Below, in pieces: positions 8,575-17,802 of a stretch of DNA of 43,244 nt; the stretch's first letter is position 1, and every line of letters begins with the position of its first letter. The DNA is from an uncultured Clostridia bacterium (GTDB taxonomy: Bacteria > Bacillota > Clostridia > Christensenellales > Borkfalkiaceae): the NCBI GenBank assembly GCA_947631195.1, contig CANRKK010000017.1:1-43244 (forward strand). The letters run 5' to 3'. Under the pieces are notes generated by a model that did no database searches, was not told the origin of the DNA, and saw nothing but the letters and a program-made list of their open reading frames with translations. The translations under genes and the position numbers were made by a program.

Positions 8575-8777
8575 CCCCGTGGCTGCTCGGGGCTGTTTGA
8601 AACGGCACCCCAAACCTTGCCCTCTTCCGTGTAACGGGGGAGGGTGCCCTGAAAGGGCGGGTGGGAGCAACATAAATATTTTTATCCCGTCCCCCAAATA
8701 TAGTAAATATCGGCGGCACGCCGCCTTCACTCTCCTGTCATTCTGCGCGAGGGACCTTTCCTTCTCTTGTCATTCTG
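8573..8777 (+). repeat. 205-bp direct duplication, left copy
   Basis: Starts CCCCCCGTGGCTGCTCGGGG and ends CTTGTCATTCTG. The right copy is 8954-9158, offset exactly 381 bp, with only a few substitutions. Both contain repeat D (8615-8667 and 8996-9048) and the palindrome CGGCGGCACGCCGCC. Confidence 0.85.
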
Positions 8778-8953
8778 CGCGAGGGCTTTGCCCGACGCCC
8801 TGCCGAGGGTTCCCTTTGGGAAACGGCAGAGTCGGGCGCAGCCCGACGAAGAATCTGCCGCGTAGCGCCTTTTTAAAATAATATCACCGCCAATTAAGCC
8901 TTGTCATTTCGAACGATATGAGCCCCACGCAGTGGGCGATTGAGTGAGAGAAT

Positions 8954-9158
8954 CCCCCCGTGGCTGCTCGGGGCTGTTTGAAACGGCACCCCAAATCTTG
9001 CCCTCTTCCGTGCAACGGGGGAGGGTGCCCTGAAAGGGCGGGTGGGAGCAGCACAAATATTTTTATCCCGTCCCCAAAATATAGTCAATATCGGCGGCAC
9101 GCCGCCTTCACTCTCCTGTCATTCTGCGCGAGGGACCTTTCCTTCTCTTGTCATTCTG
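8954..9158 (+). repeat. 205-bp direct duplication, right copy
   Basis: Near-identical partner of 8573-8777. After it comes repeat H (9149-9205), which ends at the T run just before tsaD. Confidence 0.85.
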
Positions 9159-9214
9159 AGGAGGGCGCAGCCCGACGAAGAATCTGCCGCGTAGCGCCTT
9201 TTTTAATAAAAATT

Positions 9215-10249
9215 ATGTATTCACCAAACACAACCCTTAAACCCACACCCATAATTCTGGGCATAGAATCGAGTTGCGACGAAACGGCCGCGGCGGTAAT
9301 CTGCGGCAGAAAACTACTTTCGTCGGAAATAATTTCCTCTGCAACCGAGCAGGCCAAATACGGCGGAGTGGTGCCCGAAATCGCCTCCCGCGCCCATACC
9401 GAGGCGGTGGACGAGGTGGTCCGCAGGGCTTTAAAAACCGCAAACGTATCGGCAAAACAGCTCGACGCCGTCGCCGTAACCTACGGCGCGGGGCTTTTGG
9501 GCGCGCTCTTAGTGGGGCTGTCCTTCGCCAAGGGTCTGGCCTGTTCCCTGAACATTCCGCTCATAGGCGTAAACCACATCCGCGGCCATCTTGCCGCCGC
9601 CTATCTCGTGGACGAAAACTTAAAGCCGCCCTTCGTCACGCTGCTTGCAAGCGGGGGGCACACGGCGGTTTTATATACCGAAAGTTATCTCTCGTTCAGG
9701 GACCTCGGCGGCACCTGCGACGACGCTGCGGGCGAAGCGTTTGACAAGGTTGCAAGGATTTTGGGGCTGGACTATCCGGGCGGGGCCAACGTGGAGCGGC
9801 TGGCGCGCGGCGGGGAAAACGTAGTAAAACTTCCGTCCGCGCTCGTCAAAAATTCGTCGCGCCTGCAATTTTCATACAGCGGGCTCAAAACGGCGGTCAT
9901 AAACGCGGTACACAACGCCGAACAGCGCGGCGAAAGCATAAACTATGCCGACGTGGCATGTTCTTTCCAGCACGCCGCAGTGGACCCGCTCGTAAAAAAG
10001 ACCGTCGAGTGCGCCAAAAATTTGGGAGTGGACGCGGTTACGGCGGGCGGCGGGGTGATTGCTAACGGCTACCTGCGCGACAGCCTCACCAAGGCCTGCC
10101 AAAAGGCGGGGCTGAGGTGCGTTCTCCCCGAAAAGAGGTTCTGCACCGACAACGCGGCGATGATAGCGGCGGAGGGGCTCACCCAATACCGCGCGGGCAA
10201 CTTTGCCCCCCTCTCCATAAACGCCTGCGCCCGTATTCCGCTGGTATAA
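9215..10249 (+). CDS. tsaD: tRNA N6-adenosine threonylcarbamoyltransferase TsaD
   Basis: TsaD transfers threonylcarbamoyl from its adenylate to A37 of ANN-decoding tRNAs (t6A), working with TsaB and TsaE, which are not in this window. The 344 residues match the family length. Visible motifs: ILGIESSCDETAAAV (14-28), the metal-binding HIRGH (H121, H125), LLASGGHTAVLY, the CDDAAGEAFDKVARILGLDYPGG region, and DNAAMIA near the C-terminus. The start at 9215 gives the conserved N-terminus; the frame is open further upstream but only through repeat DNA. No Shine-Dalgarno sequence is visible and the upstream region is repeat H, so the promoter is unclear. Confidence 0.96.
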   Translation: MYSPNTTLKPTPIILGIESSCDETAAAVICGRKLLSSEIISSATEQAKYGGVVPEIASRAHTEAVDEVVRRALKTANVSAKQLDAVAVTYGAGLLGALLVGLSFAKGLACSLNIPLIGVNHIRGHLAAAYLVDENLKPPFVTLLASGGHTAVLYTESYLSFRDLGGTCDDAAGEAFDKVARILGLDYPGGANVERLARGGENVVKLPSALVKNSSRLQFSYSGLKTAVINAVHNAEQRGESINYADVACSFQHAAVDPLVKKTVECAKNLGVDAVTAGGGVIANGYLRDSLTKACQKAGLRCVLPEKRFCTDNAAMIAAEGLTQYRAGNFAPLSINACARIPLV

Positions 10250-10292
10250 AAATTTCATTTTCCCTAAATTTTGTTTTACCGCCGAAAATGTG

Positions 10293-10321
10293 TTGACATA
10301 ATTTATCGGCTTTGATATACT
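10293..10321 (+). promoter_or_regulatory. Strong SigA promoter of rpsU
   Basis: A perfect -35 TTGACA (10293-10298), 17-nt spacer and -10 TATACT (10316-10321). It drives rpsU, whose ribosome binding site AAGGAGGG is at 10361-10368. Confidence 0.85.
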
Positions 10322-10374
10322 TTAAAAGCGTTTTAAATAAACGACTAAACGCACAGGGCAAAGGAGGGTAGGAA

Positions 10375-10551
10375 ATGTCAACAATAAGAGTAGGCGAAAA
10401 CGAGTCTGTGGAGAGCGCTCTCAGAAGATTCAAAAGAAAGTGCTCGCGCGACGGCATAATAGGCGATCTCCGTAAAAAGGAATTTTACGAATCTCCCTCC
10501 GTTAAAAAGCGCAAAAAGGCCGAAGCGGCAAGAAAGAGAAATAAAAACTAA
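10375..10551 (+). CDS. rpsU: 30S ribosomal protein S21
   Basis: This small, very basic protein of the 30S subunit helps translation initiation. The 58 residues begin [19 protein letters not shown] and end in a lysine/arginine-rich tail ([15 protein letters not shown] type), which is the S21 signature. AAGGAGGG lies 6 nt before the ATG, and a near-consensus promoter lies upstream. A 13-bp terminator follows after 4 nt, so it is monocistronic. Confidence 0.96.
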   Translation: MSTIRVGENESVESALRRFKRKCSRDGIIGDLRKKEFYESPSVKKRKKAEAARKRNKN

Positions 10552-10555
10552 AGCT

Positions 10556-10594
10556 AAGTTCGTTGCACAAAAGTGAAGTGCAACGGACTTTTTT
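10556..10594 (+). terminator. Rho-independent terminator of rpsU
   Basis: A 13-bp stem (AAGTTCGTTGCAC at 10556-10568 with GTGCAACGGACTT at 10578-10590, one G-U pair) is followed by a run of six T. The 9-nt loop is AAAAGTGAA. Confidence 0.9.
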
Positions 10595-10638
10595 CTTACA
10601 AAAAAATGTCGCAATTTATCGGATTATGGAAGGGTTTT

Positions 10639-11031
10639 ATGGGTAACGACCTCAAGGTTTTGGCGCGCGCCGCCAAGCAGCGTCTCAAAAGCGATTTTTG
10701 GAAGGACTGCAAAAAAAATTTTAACGAAAACGCAAGCGGCGCCAGGGAGCGCGGCGTAAGCGAAATAAAAGTCAAATCTTCCCTCAAAGGCAAAGTGATA
10801 AGCGCCATCCGCGGCGAAAAGGAGGACGAGTTTTACCTCAGGGTCAAGGCAATGCTCGACGCCGAGGGGGAAGTTTCCGACGCAATAGGCAGGCTCACCG
10901 ACAGGGCCTATTATGAAACGCTCACCTACGAGGAAAAGCAGCGCTACACGTTTGAGCTGTCCAACCGCTACCTTGCCGCCCTCGCCAAGTACAGAAAGGA
11001 AAAGGAGCTGTCCGCCCTAACGGGCGAATGA
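10639..11031 (+). CDS. Hypothetical protein, 130 aa, highly charged
   Basis: Not recognised. It starts MGNDLKVLARAAKQRLKSDF and is mostly helical and charged, with no membrane segment or signal peptide; a central stretch SEIKVKSSLKGKVISAIRGE looks like a short beta unit. The start at 10639 is chosen because GGAAGGG sits 5 nt before it; an earlier ATG at 10573 lies inside the rpsU terminator. It is flanked by terminators on both sides, so it is expressed alone, perhaps from AT-rich DNA near 10590-10625, where I see no convincing promoter. Confidence 0.7.
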   Translation: MGNDLKVLARAAKQRLKSDFWKDCKKNFNENASGARERGVSEIKVKSSLKGKVISAIRGEKEDEFYLRVKAMLDAEGEVSDAIGRLTDRAYYETLTYEEKQRYTFELSNRYLAALAKYRKEKELSALTGE

Positions 11032-11037
11032 CGGGTT

Positions 11038-11077
11038 GCGCCCGCCGCGGAATTTCCGCGGCGGGCGCGCGCTTTTT
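11038..11077 (+). terminator. Rho-independent terminator
   Basis: A perfect 13-bp GC stem, GCGCCCGCCGCGG (11038-11050) with its complement at 11056-11068, around AATTT and followed by GCGCTTTTT. It ends the 130-aa gene. Confidence 0.9.
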
Positions 11078-11108
11078 CGGCGCGGCGGCGTTAAAGCCGA
11101 AAAATCTA

Positions 11109-11137
11109 TTGAGTTTTTTACCGCCCCGTGTTATAAT
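11109..11137 (+). promoter_or_regulatory. Leaderless-type SigA promoter of pcrA
   Basis: -35 TTGAGT (11109-11114), 17-nt spacer, -10 TATAAT (11132-11137), then AACCGT and the ATG at 11144. The expected transcription start coincides with the start codon, and no Shine-Dalgarno sequence exists. Confidence 0.8.
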
Positions 11138-11143
11138 AACCGT

Positions 11144-13405
11144 ATGGACGAATTGCTAAACAGTTTAAATTCAGAACAGATTAAGCCCGTAAAAGACACC
11201 GAGGGCGCGGTGCTCGTGCTTGCGGGCGCGGGCAGCGGCAAAACGCGCGTTTTAACCAGCCGCATAGCCTATATCCTGCGCGAGGGCAAGGCAAGCCTTT
11301 CTCAGATTTTGGCCATCACTTTCACCAACAAAGCGGCAAACGAAATGAAGGAGCGCCTCACCCGTCTTATAGGCGAGGGCGAGAGCAAGTGGATATGCAC
11401 AATCCACAGCATGTGCGTGAAGATTTTGCGCGAGTTCGGCTCCAAGACGGGCATAAAAAGCAACTTTTCCATCTACACCGACGTGGAGCGCAACAACGTG
11501 ATAAAAAAGTCGTTCAAGGAGCTCGACTTTTCGGACGAAAGCCTTTTAAAAGCGGCCAAATATCACATAGGCAACGCAAAGATGCTCGGGCTCGATCCCG
11601 ACCAGTACGGCCGCAAATTCCAGTTCGAGCGCGGCATCGACGATATAGTTTTGATCTACGACAAATACAACCAACACCTCAAAGCCAACAACGCGCTCGA
11701 CTTTGACGACCTGCTCATCGAAACTTTGCGCCTTTTGCGCCATGACGGGGACGTGCGCGGCTATCTTGCCGATAAATTCCGCTACATTCTTGTGGATGAA
11801 TTTCAGGATACCAACGCCGTCCAGTACAACATAATAAAGTTGCTCGCCTCGGTGCACAAAAACATATTCGTCGTGGGCGACGACGACCAGTCCATATACG
11901 GCTGGCGGGGGGCCGAAATAGAGAACATACTCAAATTCGACAGCGATTTCCCGGGCGCAAAGGTCTACAAGCTCGAGCGCAACTACCGCTCCACGAAATC
12001 AATTTTAAATCTTGCAAACGCAATAATAAAAAACAACCGCTCCCGCCGCGGCAAGGTGCTGTGGACGGAGGCGGCCGAGGGCGAAAAGCCGCAATACTAT
12101 CAGGCGGACGAGGAATCGGGCGAGGCTCTCTTTGCCGCCCGCACGATAGTCGCGGGAGTAGATTCTGGCCGCAGATATTCCGACTACGCCGTTTTGATGC
12201 GCATCAACGCGCTCACCCGCTCGTACGAGCAGGAATTTACGAAATACGGCATACCGTATAAAGTTTTCGGCGGCTTCCGCTTCTACGAGCGCAAGGAAAT
12301 CAAGGACATTTTGGCCTATTTAAGGCTTGTTTCCAACCCCTTTGACAGCGAGGCGGCCGAGCGCATAATCAACGTGCCCCGCCGCGGGATAGGCAGCAAA
12401 ACAATCGACGCAATGTACGCGTATGCGCGGGACTATAACCTTTCGCTGTACGACGCCGCGGTGGACGCCGACAGCCTGCCCCTGCCCAAGGGCACGAGGG
12501 ATAAATTAAAGGACTTTGCAAATCTTATTAAGGGCTTTATTTTAAGTTCCCTTCAAAACAACGCGGCGCAGCTCGTGCGCGACATAATACGGCTTGCAGA
12601 TCTGCGTTCGGCATACGACGACGGCACCGACGAGGGCGACGGCAAACTCGCCAACCTGGACGAATTTATAGCCTCCGTGGACGACTTCGTGCGCCTCAAC
12701 CCCGAAGCTACATTGGACGAATATCTCAATCAGGTCACGCTCTCCTCCGACGTGGACGACATGGACGACGGCAACTACGTCACCCTTGCCACAATCCACG
12801 CGGTAAAGGGTCTGGAATTCCCCGTGGTTTTCATCTGCGGGCTGGAGGACGGAATAATGCCCTCCTCCCGCGCGGAGGCGGACGGCAGGGATCTCGAGGA
12901 GGAGAGGCGGCTGATGTACGTGGCCATAACCCGCGCGCAGGAGAGGATATATCTCACCCGCTCCAAGTCCCGCTATCTCTACGGCCACCGCGCCGTTTCA
13001 ACCCCGTCGCGCTTTATTTTGGAGCTCGCCTCCGAGCTGGGCATAAACGCAAAAGCCGATACATACCGCTCCGCAGACAGATACGGCGAATACCGCAGCC
13101 AAAGATATCGGGGCTATGAGGAGCGTTCCTCGGGCCGCTCCGTCTACTCCGACGATTCGGGATACCAAAGCGACGAGCCGCCCAAAACCGCGGGCACGTT
13201 CAAGGCCTTCTGGGGCGGGCAGCAAAAGGCGGGGGGCGGTCAAACCGCAAAGTACGCCGTCGGCATGAAAGTCAAGCACCCCAAATTCGGGTTCGGCATG
13301 GTGATAGCCGTAAAAAACGGCGGCAGCGTCGTAAACGTGGCGTTTGAAGGGCAGGGCATAAAGGAGCTCTCGGCCTCTCTCGCCCCCCTCGAAATAATAA
13401 AGTGA
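11144..13405 (+). CDS. pcrA: ATP-dependent DNA helicase PcrA/UvrD
   Basis: An SF1A 3'-5' helicase that unwinds DNA in nucleotide excision repair and removes protein roadblocks. The 753 residues show Walker A AGAGSGKT (27-34), ITFTNKAANEM (motif Ia), LVDEFQDTN (motif II), GDDDQSIYGWRGA (motif III), the ERNYRS motif (IV), VTLATIHAVKGLEFPVVF (motif V) and YVAITRAQ (motif VI). The C-terminal tail ends in a Tudor-like unit (GMKVKHPKFGFGMVIAV), known from PcrA to bind RNA polymerase. The start is fixed by the promoter placement and by the family N-terminus MDELLNSLNSEQ. ligA follows after 9 nt, as in Bacillus pcrA-ligA, so the two form an operon. Confidence 0.96.
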   Translation: MDELLNSLNSEQIKPVKDTEGAVLVLAGAGSGKTRVLTSRIAYILREGKASLSQILAITFTNKAANEMKERLTRLIGEGESKWICTIHSMCVKILREFGSKTGIKSNFSIYTDVERNNVIKKSFKELDFSDESLLKAAKYHIGNAKMLGLDPDQYGRKFQFERGIDDIVLIYDKYNQHLKANNALDFDDLLIETLRLLRHDGDVRGYLADKFRYILVDEFQDTNAVQYNIIKLLASVHKNIFVVGDDDQSIYGWRGAEIENILKFDSDFPGAKVYKLERNYRSTKSILNLANAIIKNNRSRRGKVLWTEAAEGEKPQYYQADEESGEALFAARTIVAGVDSGRRYSDYAVLMRINALTRSYEQEFTKYGIPYKVFGGFRFYERKEIKDILAYLRLVSNPFDSEAAERIINVPRRGIGSKTIDAMYAYARDYNLSLYDAAVDADSLPLPKGTRDKLKDFANLIKGFILSSLQNNAAQLVRDIIRLADLRSAYDDGTDEGDGKLANLDEFIASVDDFVRLNPEATLDEYLNQVTLSSDVDDMDDGNYVTLATIHAVKGLEFPVVFICGLEDGIMPSSRAEADGRDLEEERRLMYVAITRAQERIYLTRSKSRYLYGHRAVSTPSRFILELASELGINAKADTYRSADRYGEYRSQRYRGYEERSSGRSVYSDDSGYQSDEPPKTAGTFKAFWGGQQKAGGGQTAKYAVGMKVKHPKFGFGMVIAVKNGGSVVNVAFEGQGIKELSASLAPLEIIK

Positions 13406-15352
<1,947 letters not shown>

Positions 15353-15700
15353 GCTGCCGCCAACGGGTGATAAACTTCGCAATACTGTGTCGCGTTTGCG
15401 CGCTCCTCGGTCACGTACTTCAGTGTACGCTCCCGTCGTCGCTTACGCACGCTCCTTGTCTTGCTCGTTTCTGCCCCGTTGCTAACTACGTAAGGGCAAT
15501 GTCTTGCTCGTATCTGCGCGCTTGCTAACTTCGTAAGGGCAATGTCTTGTTCGTTTCTGCCCCGTTGCTAACTACGTAAAACAGCTCCCGCAATTTAAAA
15601 ATAATTCCAACGCAAGTTAAGGCTTGTCATTTCGAGCGTGAGCGAAGCGGTAAGCGAGAGAATCCCCCCGTGGGCTGCTCGGGGTTGGATAAGACGCCAC
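15353..15700 (+). repeat. G-like and C-type repeats after ligA
   Basis: No gene is seen. A G-like repeat starts within 10 nt of the ligA stop (CCGCCAACGGGTGATAAAC, then CACGTACTTCAGTGTACGCTCC). A 43-bp tandem repeat follows at 15458-15579. A C-type repeat (GTCATTTCGAGCGTGAGCG...GAGAGAATCCCCCCGTGGG) is at 15625-15690. Confidence 0.7.
15458..15579 (+). repeat. 43-bp tandem repeat, 2.8 copies
   Basis: Units start at 15458, 15501 and 15544, each beginning GTCTTG(C/T)TCGT(T/A)TCTGC and containing TTGCTAACT(A/T)CGTAA. Units 1 and 2 end GGGCAAT; the third breaks off after CGTAA. No protein is encoded across it. Confidence 0.8.
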
Positions 15701-15875
15701 TCCTTGGCTCCCTTTAGTAAGGACGAGCGCGGATTTCTCAAAACAGCACAGTGCGCTGTTTTGCCGCGCGAGATGAGTGCGCGCATAGTGCAAGGCGCGC
15801 ACGGTGACCGAACACGGCGTTTTCCTTACGCCGTGTGAGAAAGCTGTCACCGATAGGTGACTGAGGGGATTGTCC
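15701..15875 (+). repeat. Repeat A copy interrupted by element B
   Basis: The left part of repeat A (15702-15722, CCTTGGCTCCCTTTAGTAAGG) and its right part (15842-15875, AGCTGTCACCGATAGGTGAC...) are separated by a complete B element in reverse orientation. The uninterrupted form at 5-60 joins these halves directly. Confidence 0.85.
15721..15841 (-). repeat. MITE-like element B, copy 4, inside repeat A
   Basis: On the minus strand this reads TTCTCACACGGCGT ... TGAGAAATCCGCGCTCGTCC, 121 bp, most similar to the copy at 31171-31291 in its middle part (GTGCGCGCCTTGCACTATGC). It sits inside repeat A, evidence that B moved after A was in place. Confidence 0.8.
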
Positions 15876-15906
15876 TTCAATTTTAAAACTCTCCACCCCC
15901 CAAACA

Positions 15907-15938
15907 AAAAATCCCAAGCACGGCGGCTTGGGATTTTT
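15907..15938 (-). terminator. Bidirectional terminator between ligA and the phosphohexomutase
   Basis: A 12-bp stem, AAAAATCCCAAG (15907-15918) with CTTGGGATTTTT (15927-15938), loop CACGGCGG. A-runs on one side and T-runs on the other allow termination in both directions; it lies 12 nt beyond the stop of the minus-strand gene. Confidence 0.85.
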
Positions 15939-15950
15939 CTTAAACCATAT

Positions 15951-17678
15951 TTACGCTAAAAGTTTTTTAACAGCATTTTGCATCTTTTCCAGCGCTTCCT
16001 CGGCGTCGGACTTTTTTTGCATCTTAACCGAGAAATAAATCTTCAGTTTGGGCTCCGTGCCGGAGGGGCGCACGCATATAAAGCTGCCGTTCTCCAGCTC
16101 GTAGTACACGCAGTTGGTGAGGGGGGAGCCTATCTCGCTCTTTTCGCCCGTCGCGATGTCCGTCTTTATATTTTTGGAGTAGTCGCGCACGGCGGAAACG
16201 TTGTATATATCGAACTTGGTTACGGGGTTAACTTTAAGTCCGTCAACCACCTTGTTCATATCGTCCATTGCGTGCAGGCCCTTGAACGGTATGGAAATGT
16301 TGCAGTCAAGCACGTATCCGTAGGTATCGTAAATTTCCTGCAATCTCTGATATACCGTTTTGCCTACCGAGGTATAATAGCAAACCATCTCGGCGCACAG
16401 CATCGAGGCTACCACGGCGTCCTTGTCGCGCGCGTGCGTGCCGCGCAGATATCCGCAGCTCTCCTCAAACCCGAACACAAAGGTGTAGGGGTGTTCGCAG
16501 TCGGGGCGCTCCCACAGCTTGATCTTTTCGCCTATAAATTTAAACCCGACGGGCACTTCGAACAGCGTGACGCCGAATCTCGCGCAAATGGCCTTTGCCA
16601 TTCCCGTAGTTACGAACGATTTTACTACGGCGGGATTTTCGGGCATCGTGCCCTCTTCCTTCAGGCGGTTCAAAACGTAGTCCAAAAGGAGTATGCCCAC
16701 CTGGTTGCCCGAAAGAGCTTCAAATTCGCCCTCGTTGTTTTTAACCGCAACGCCGAGGCGGTCGGAGTCGGGGTCCGTGCCGAACACAACCGTCGCGCCT
16801 ATCTTTTCGGCGTATTTTATGCCCATCGAAAGGGTCTCTTTAAATTCGGGATTGGGCACTTCCACGGTGGAGAAGTCGGTGTCGCGCTTCGTCTGTTCCT
16901 CAACCACGGTGGCGTTTATGCCTATTCTCTTCAATATGGTGGTCACGGGTATGTATCCCGAGCCGTGCACGGGCGTATATACAAGTTTAAGGTCCTTGCC
17001 GTACTTCTTTATTGCCTGTTTGGAAATTGTCAGTTTTTCAAGTTCGTCATAGTACTTCTTGTCCACTTTTTCCGGAATGGGCTTTATATATTTTGCCTTT
17101 TGTTCCTCGGTGGGGGTGTGGGGGGCAAGGTAGTCGCTAATCTGCTTTATAAAGTCGACAACGACTTCGGTGTCCTCGGGGCTCATCTGCGCGCCGTCCT
17201 CGCCGTAAACCTTGTAGCCGTTGTATTGCTTGGGGTTGTGGGAGGCGGTGACCATAATTCCCGCAAAAGCGTTCAGCTCTCTGACCGCAAACGAGAGCAT
17301 GGGCACGGGGTGTTCCATTCCGAACAGGTGCGCGGTTATGTTGTTTGAAGCCAACACTTCCGCCGCCGCCCTTGCAAATTCGTCGCTCTTAAGGCGTGTA
17401 TCATAGGAGATTGCAACGCCGCGGTCCATGGCCGCCGCGCCCTTGGTCTTTATAAATTCGGCAAGGCCCTGGGTCGCGCGTTTAACGGTGTAAACGTTCA
17501 TCATGTTGGTGCCAAAGCCTATAATGCCGCGCATGCCCGCCGTGCCGAACGCAAGTTCCGCGCCGAAGCGGTATTCTATATCTTCGTTATTTCCCGCAAT
17601 TTTTTCAAGTTCGGCTTTTCCCTCTGCCGAAATACGGGGATCCGTAAGCCATTGTTTATAGGTATCAGTGTAACTCAT
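15951..17678 (-). CDS. pgcA: Alpha-phosphoglucomutase / phosphomannomutase
   Basis: A phosphohexomutase that interconverts glucose-6-phosphate and glucose-1-phosphate (or the mannose equivalents), feeding cell-wall and polysaccharide precursors. The 575 residues match the PgcA-type enzymes of Firmicutes (about 580). Visible: GTAGMRG near the N-terminus, the phosphoserine loop TASHNPK (S146), the Mg-binding GTDPDSDR (D302, D304, D306), the sugar-binding GFEESCGY and the phosphate-binding RPSGTEPKLK. The start follows TAAGGAGGAAA on the minus strand. A terminator lies directly downstream. The exact sugar cannot be told from sequence. Confidence 0.93.
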   Translation of the reverse strand: MSYTDTYKQWLTDPRISAEGKAELEKIAGNNEDIEYRFGAELAFGTAGMRGIIGFGTNMMNVYTVKRATQGLAEFIKTKGAAAMDRGVAISYDTRLKSDEFARAAAEVLASNNITAHLFGMEHPVPMLSFAVRELNAFAGIMVTASHNPKQYNGYKVYGEDGAQMSPEDTEVVVDFIKQISDYLAPHTPTEEQKAKYIKPIPEKVDKKYYDELEKLTISKQAIKKYGKDLKLVYTPVHGSGYIPVTTILKRIGINATVVEEQTKRDTDFSTVEVPNPEFKETLSMGIKYAEKIGATVVFGTDPDSDRLGVAVKNNEGEFEALSGNQVGILLLDYVLNRLKEEGTMPENPAVVKSFVTTGMAKAICARFGVTLFEVPVGFKFIGEKIKLWERPDCEHPYTFVFGFEESCGYLRGTHARDKDAVVASMLCAEMVCYYTSVGKTVYQRLQEIYDTYGYVLDCNISIPFKGLHAMDDMNKVVDGLKVNPVTKFDIYNVSAVRDYSKNIKTDIATGEKSEIGSPLTNCVYYELENGSFICVRPSGTEPKLKIYFSVKMQKKSDAEEALEKMQNAVKKLLA

Positions 17679-17706
17679 CTTTTCCTCCTTAAATTATGTA
17701 TATATG

Positions 17707-17734
17707 GCTATACATACCTTTATACCACGTTCAA
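17707..17734 (-). promoter_or_regulatory. Possible promoter of the phosphohexomutase
   Basis: On the minus strand TTGAAC (17734-17729) and TATAGC (17712-17707) are 16 nt apart, 28 nt before the ATG. Both boxes are imperfect. Confidence 0.4.
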
Positions 17735-17740
17735 TTATAT

Positions 17741-17772
17741 AAAAAAAACTTCCCCTTGTAAAGGGGGGAAGT
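17741..17772 (-). terminator. Terminator of the rdgB-yfcE-membrane gene run
   Basis: The minus strand reads ACTTCCCC, loop, GGGGAAGT and then eight T. It lies 30 nt after the stop of the 326-aa membrane gene. Confidence 0.85.
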
Positions 17773-17802
17773 CAAAAAAGTTAATTTTATAGCCAAATTT
17801 TT

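Larger units (their letters stand above)
7974..9214. repeat. Repeat island between prfB and tsaD
   Basis: No credible gene is seen. In order: a G-like repeat (7990-8145), repeat A (8149-8205), a C-rich stretch (8246-8263), a fragment of the 5' end of element E (8280-8300), repeat H (8321-8397), a C-type repeat split by element B (8402-8433, B at 8434-8574), then the first half of a 205-bp direct duplication, H-type and C-type repeats, and the second half of the duplication. Open frames here, including upstream extension of the tsaD frame to 8960, cross repeats and are not coding. Confidence 0.7.

Noticed and set aside
8187-8881. Overlapping open frames inside the prfB-tsaD gap
   Set aside because: They run through interspersed repeats, differ between repeat copies, have no ribosome sites and encode translated repeat sequence (for example CPLPCNGGGCPERAGG from repeat D).
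7974-9158. CRISPR array
   Set aside because: The repeats are of several unrelated types with irregular spacing and no constant repeat-spacer pattern.
10573-10638. Upstream start (ATG at 10573) for the 130-aa gene
   Set aside because: It lies within the rpsU terminator hairpin and has no ribosome site; the ATG at 10639 has GGAAGGG.
15978-17348. 456-codon open frame opposite the phosphohexomutase
   Set aside because: A shadow of a well-supported gene with complete catalytic motifs on the other strand.
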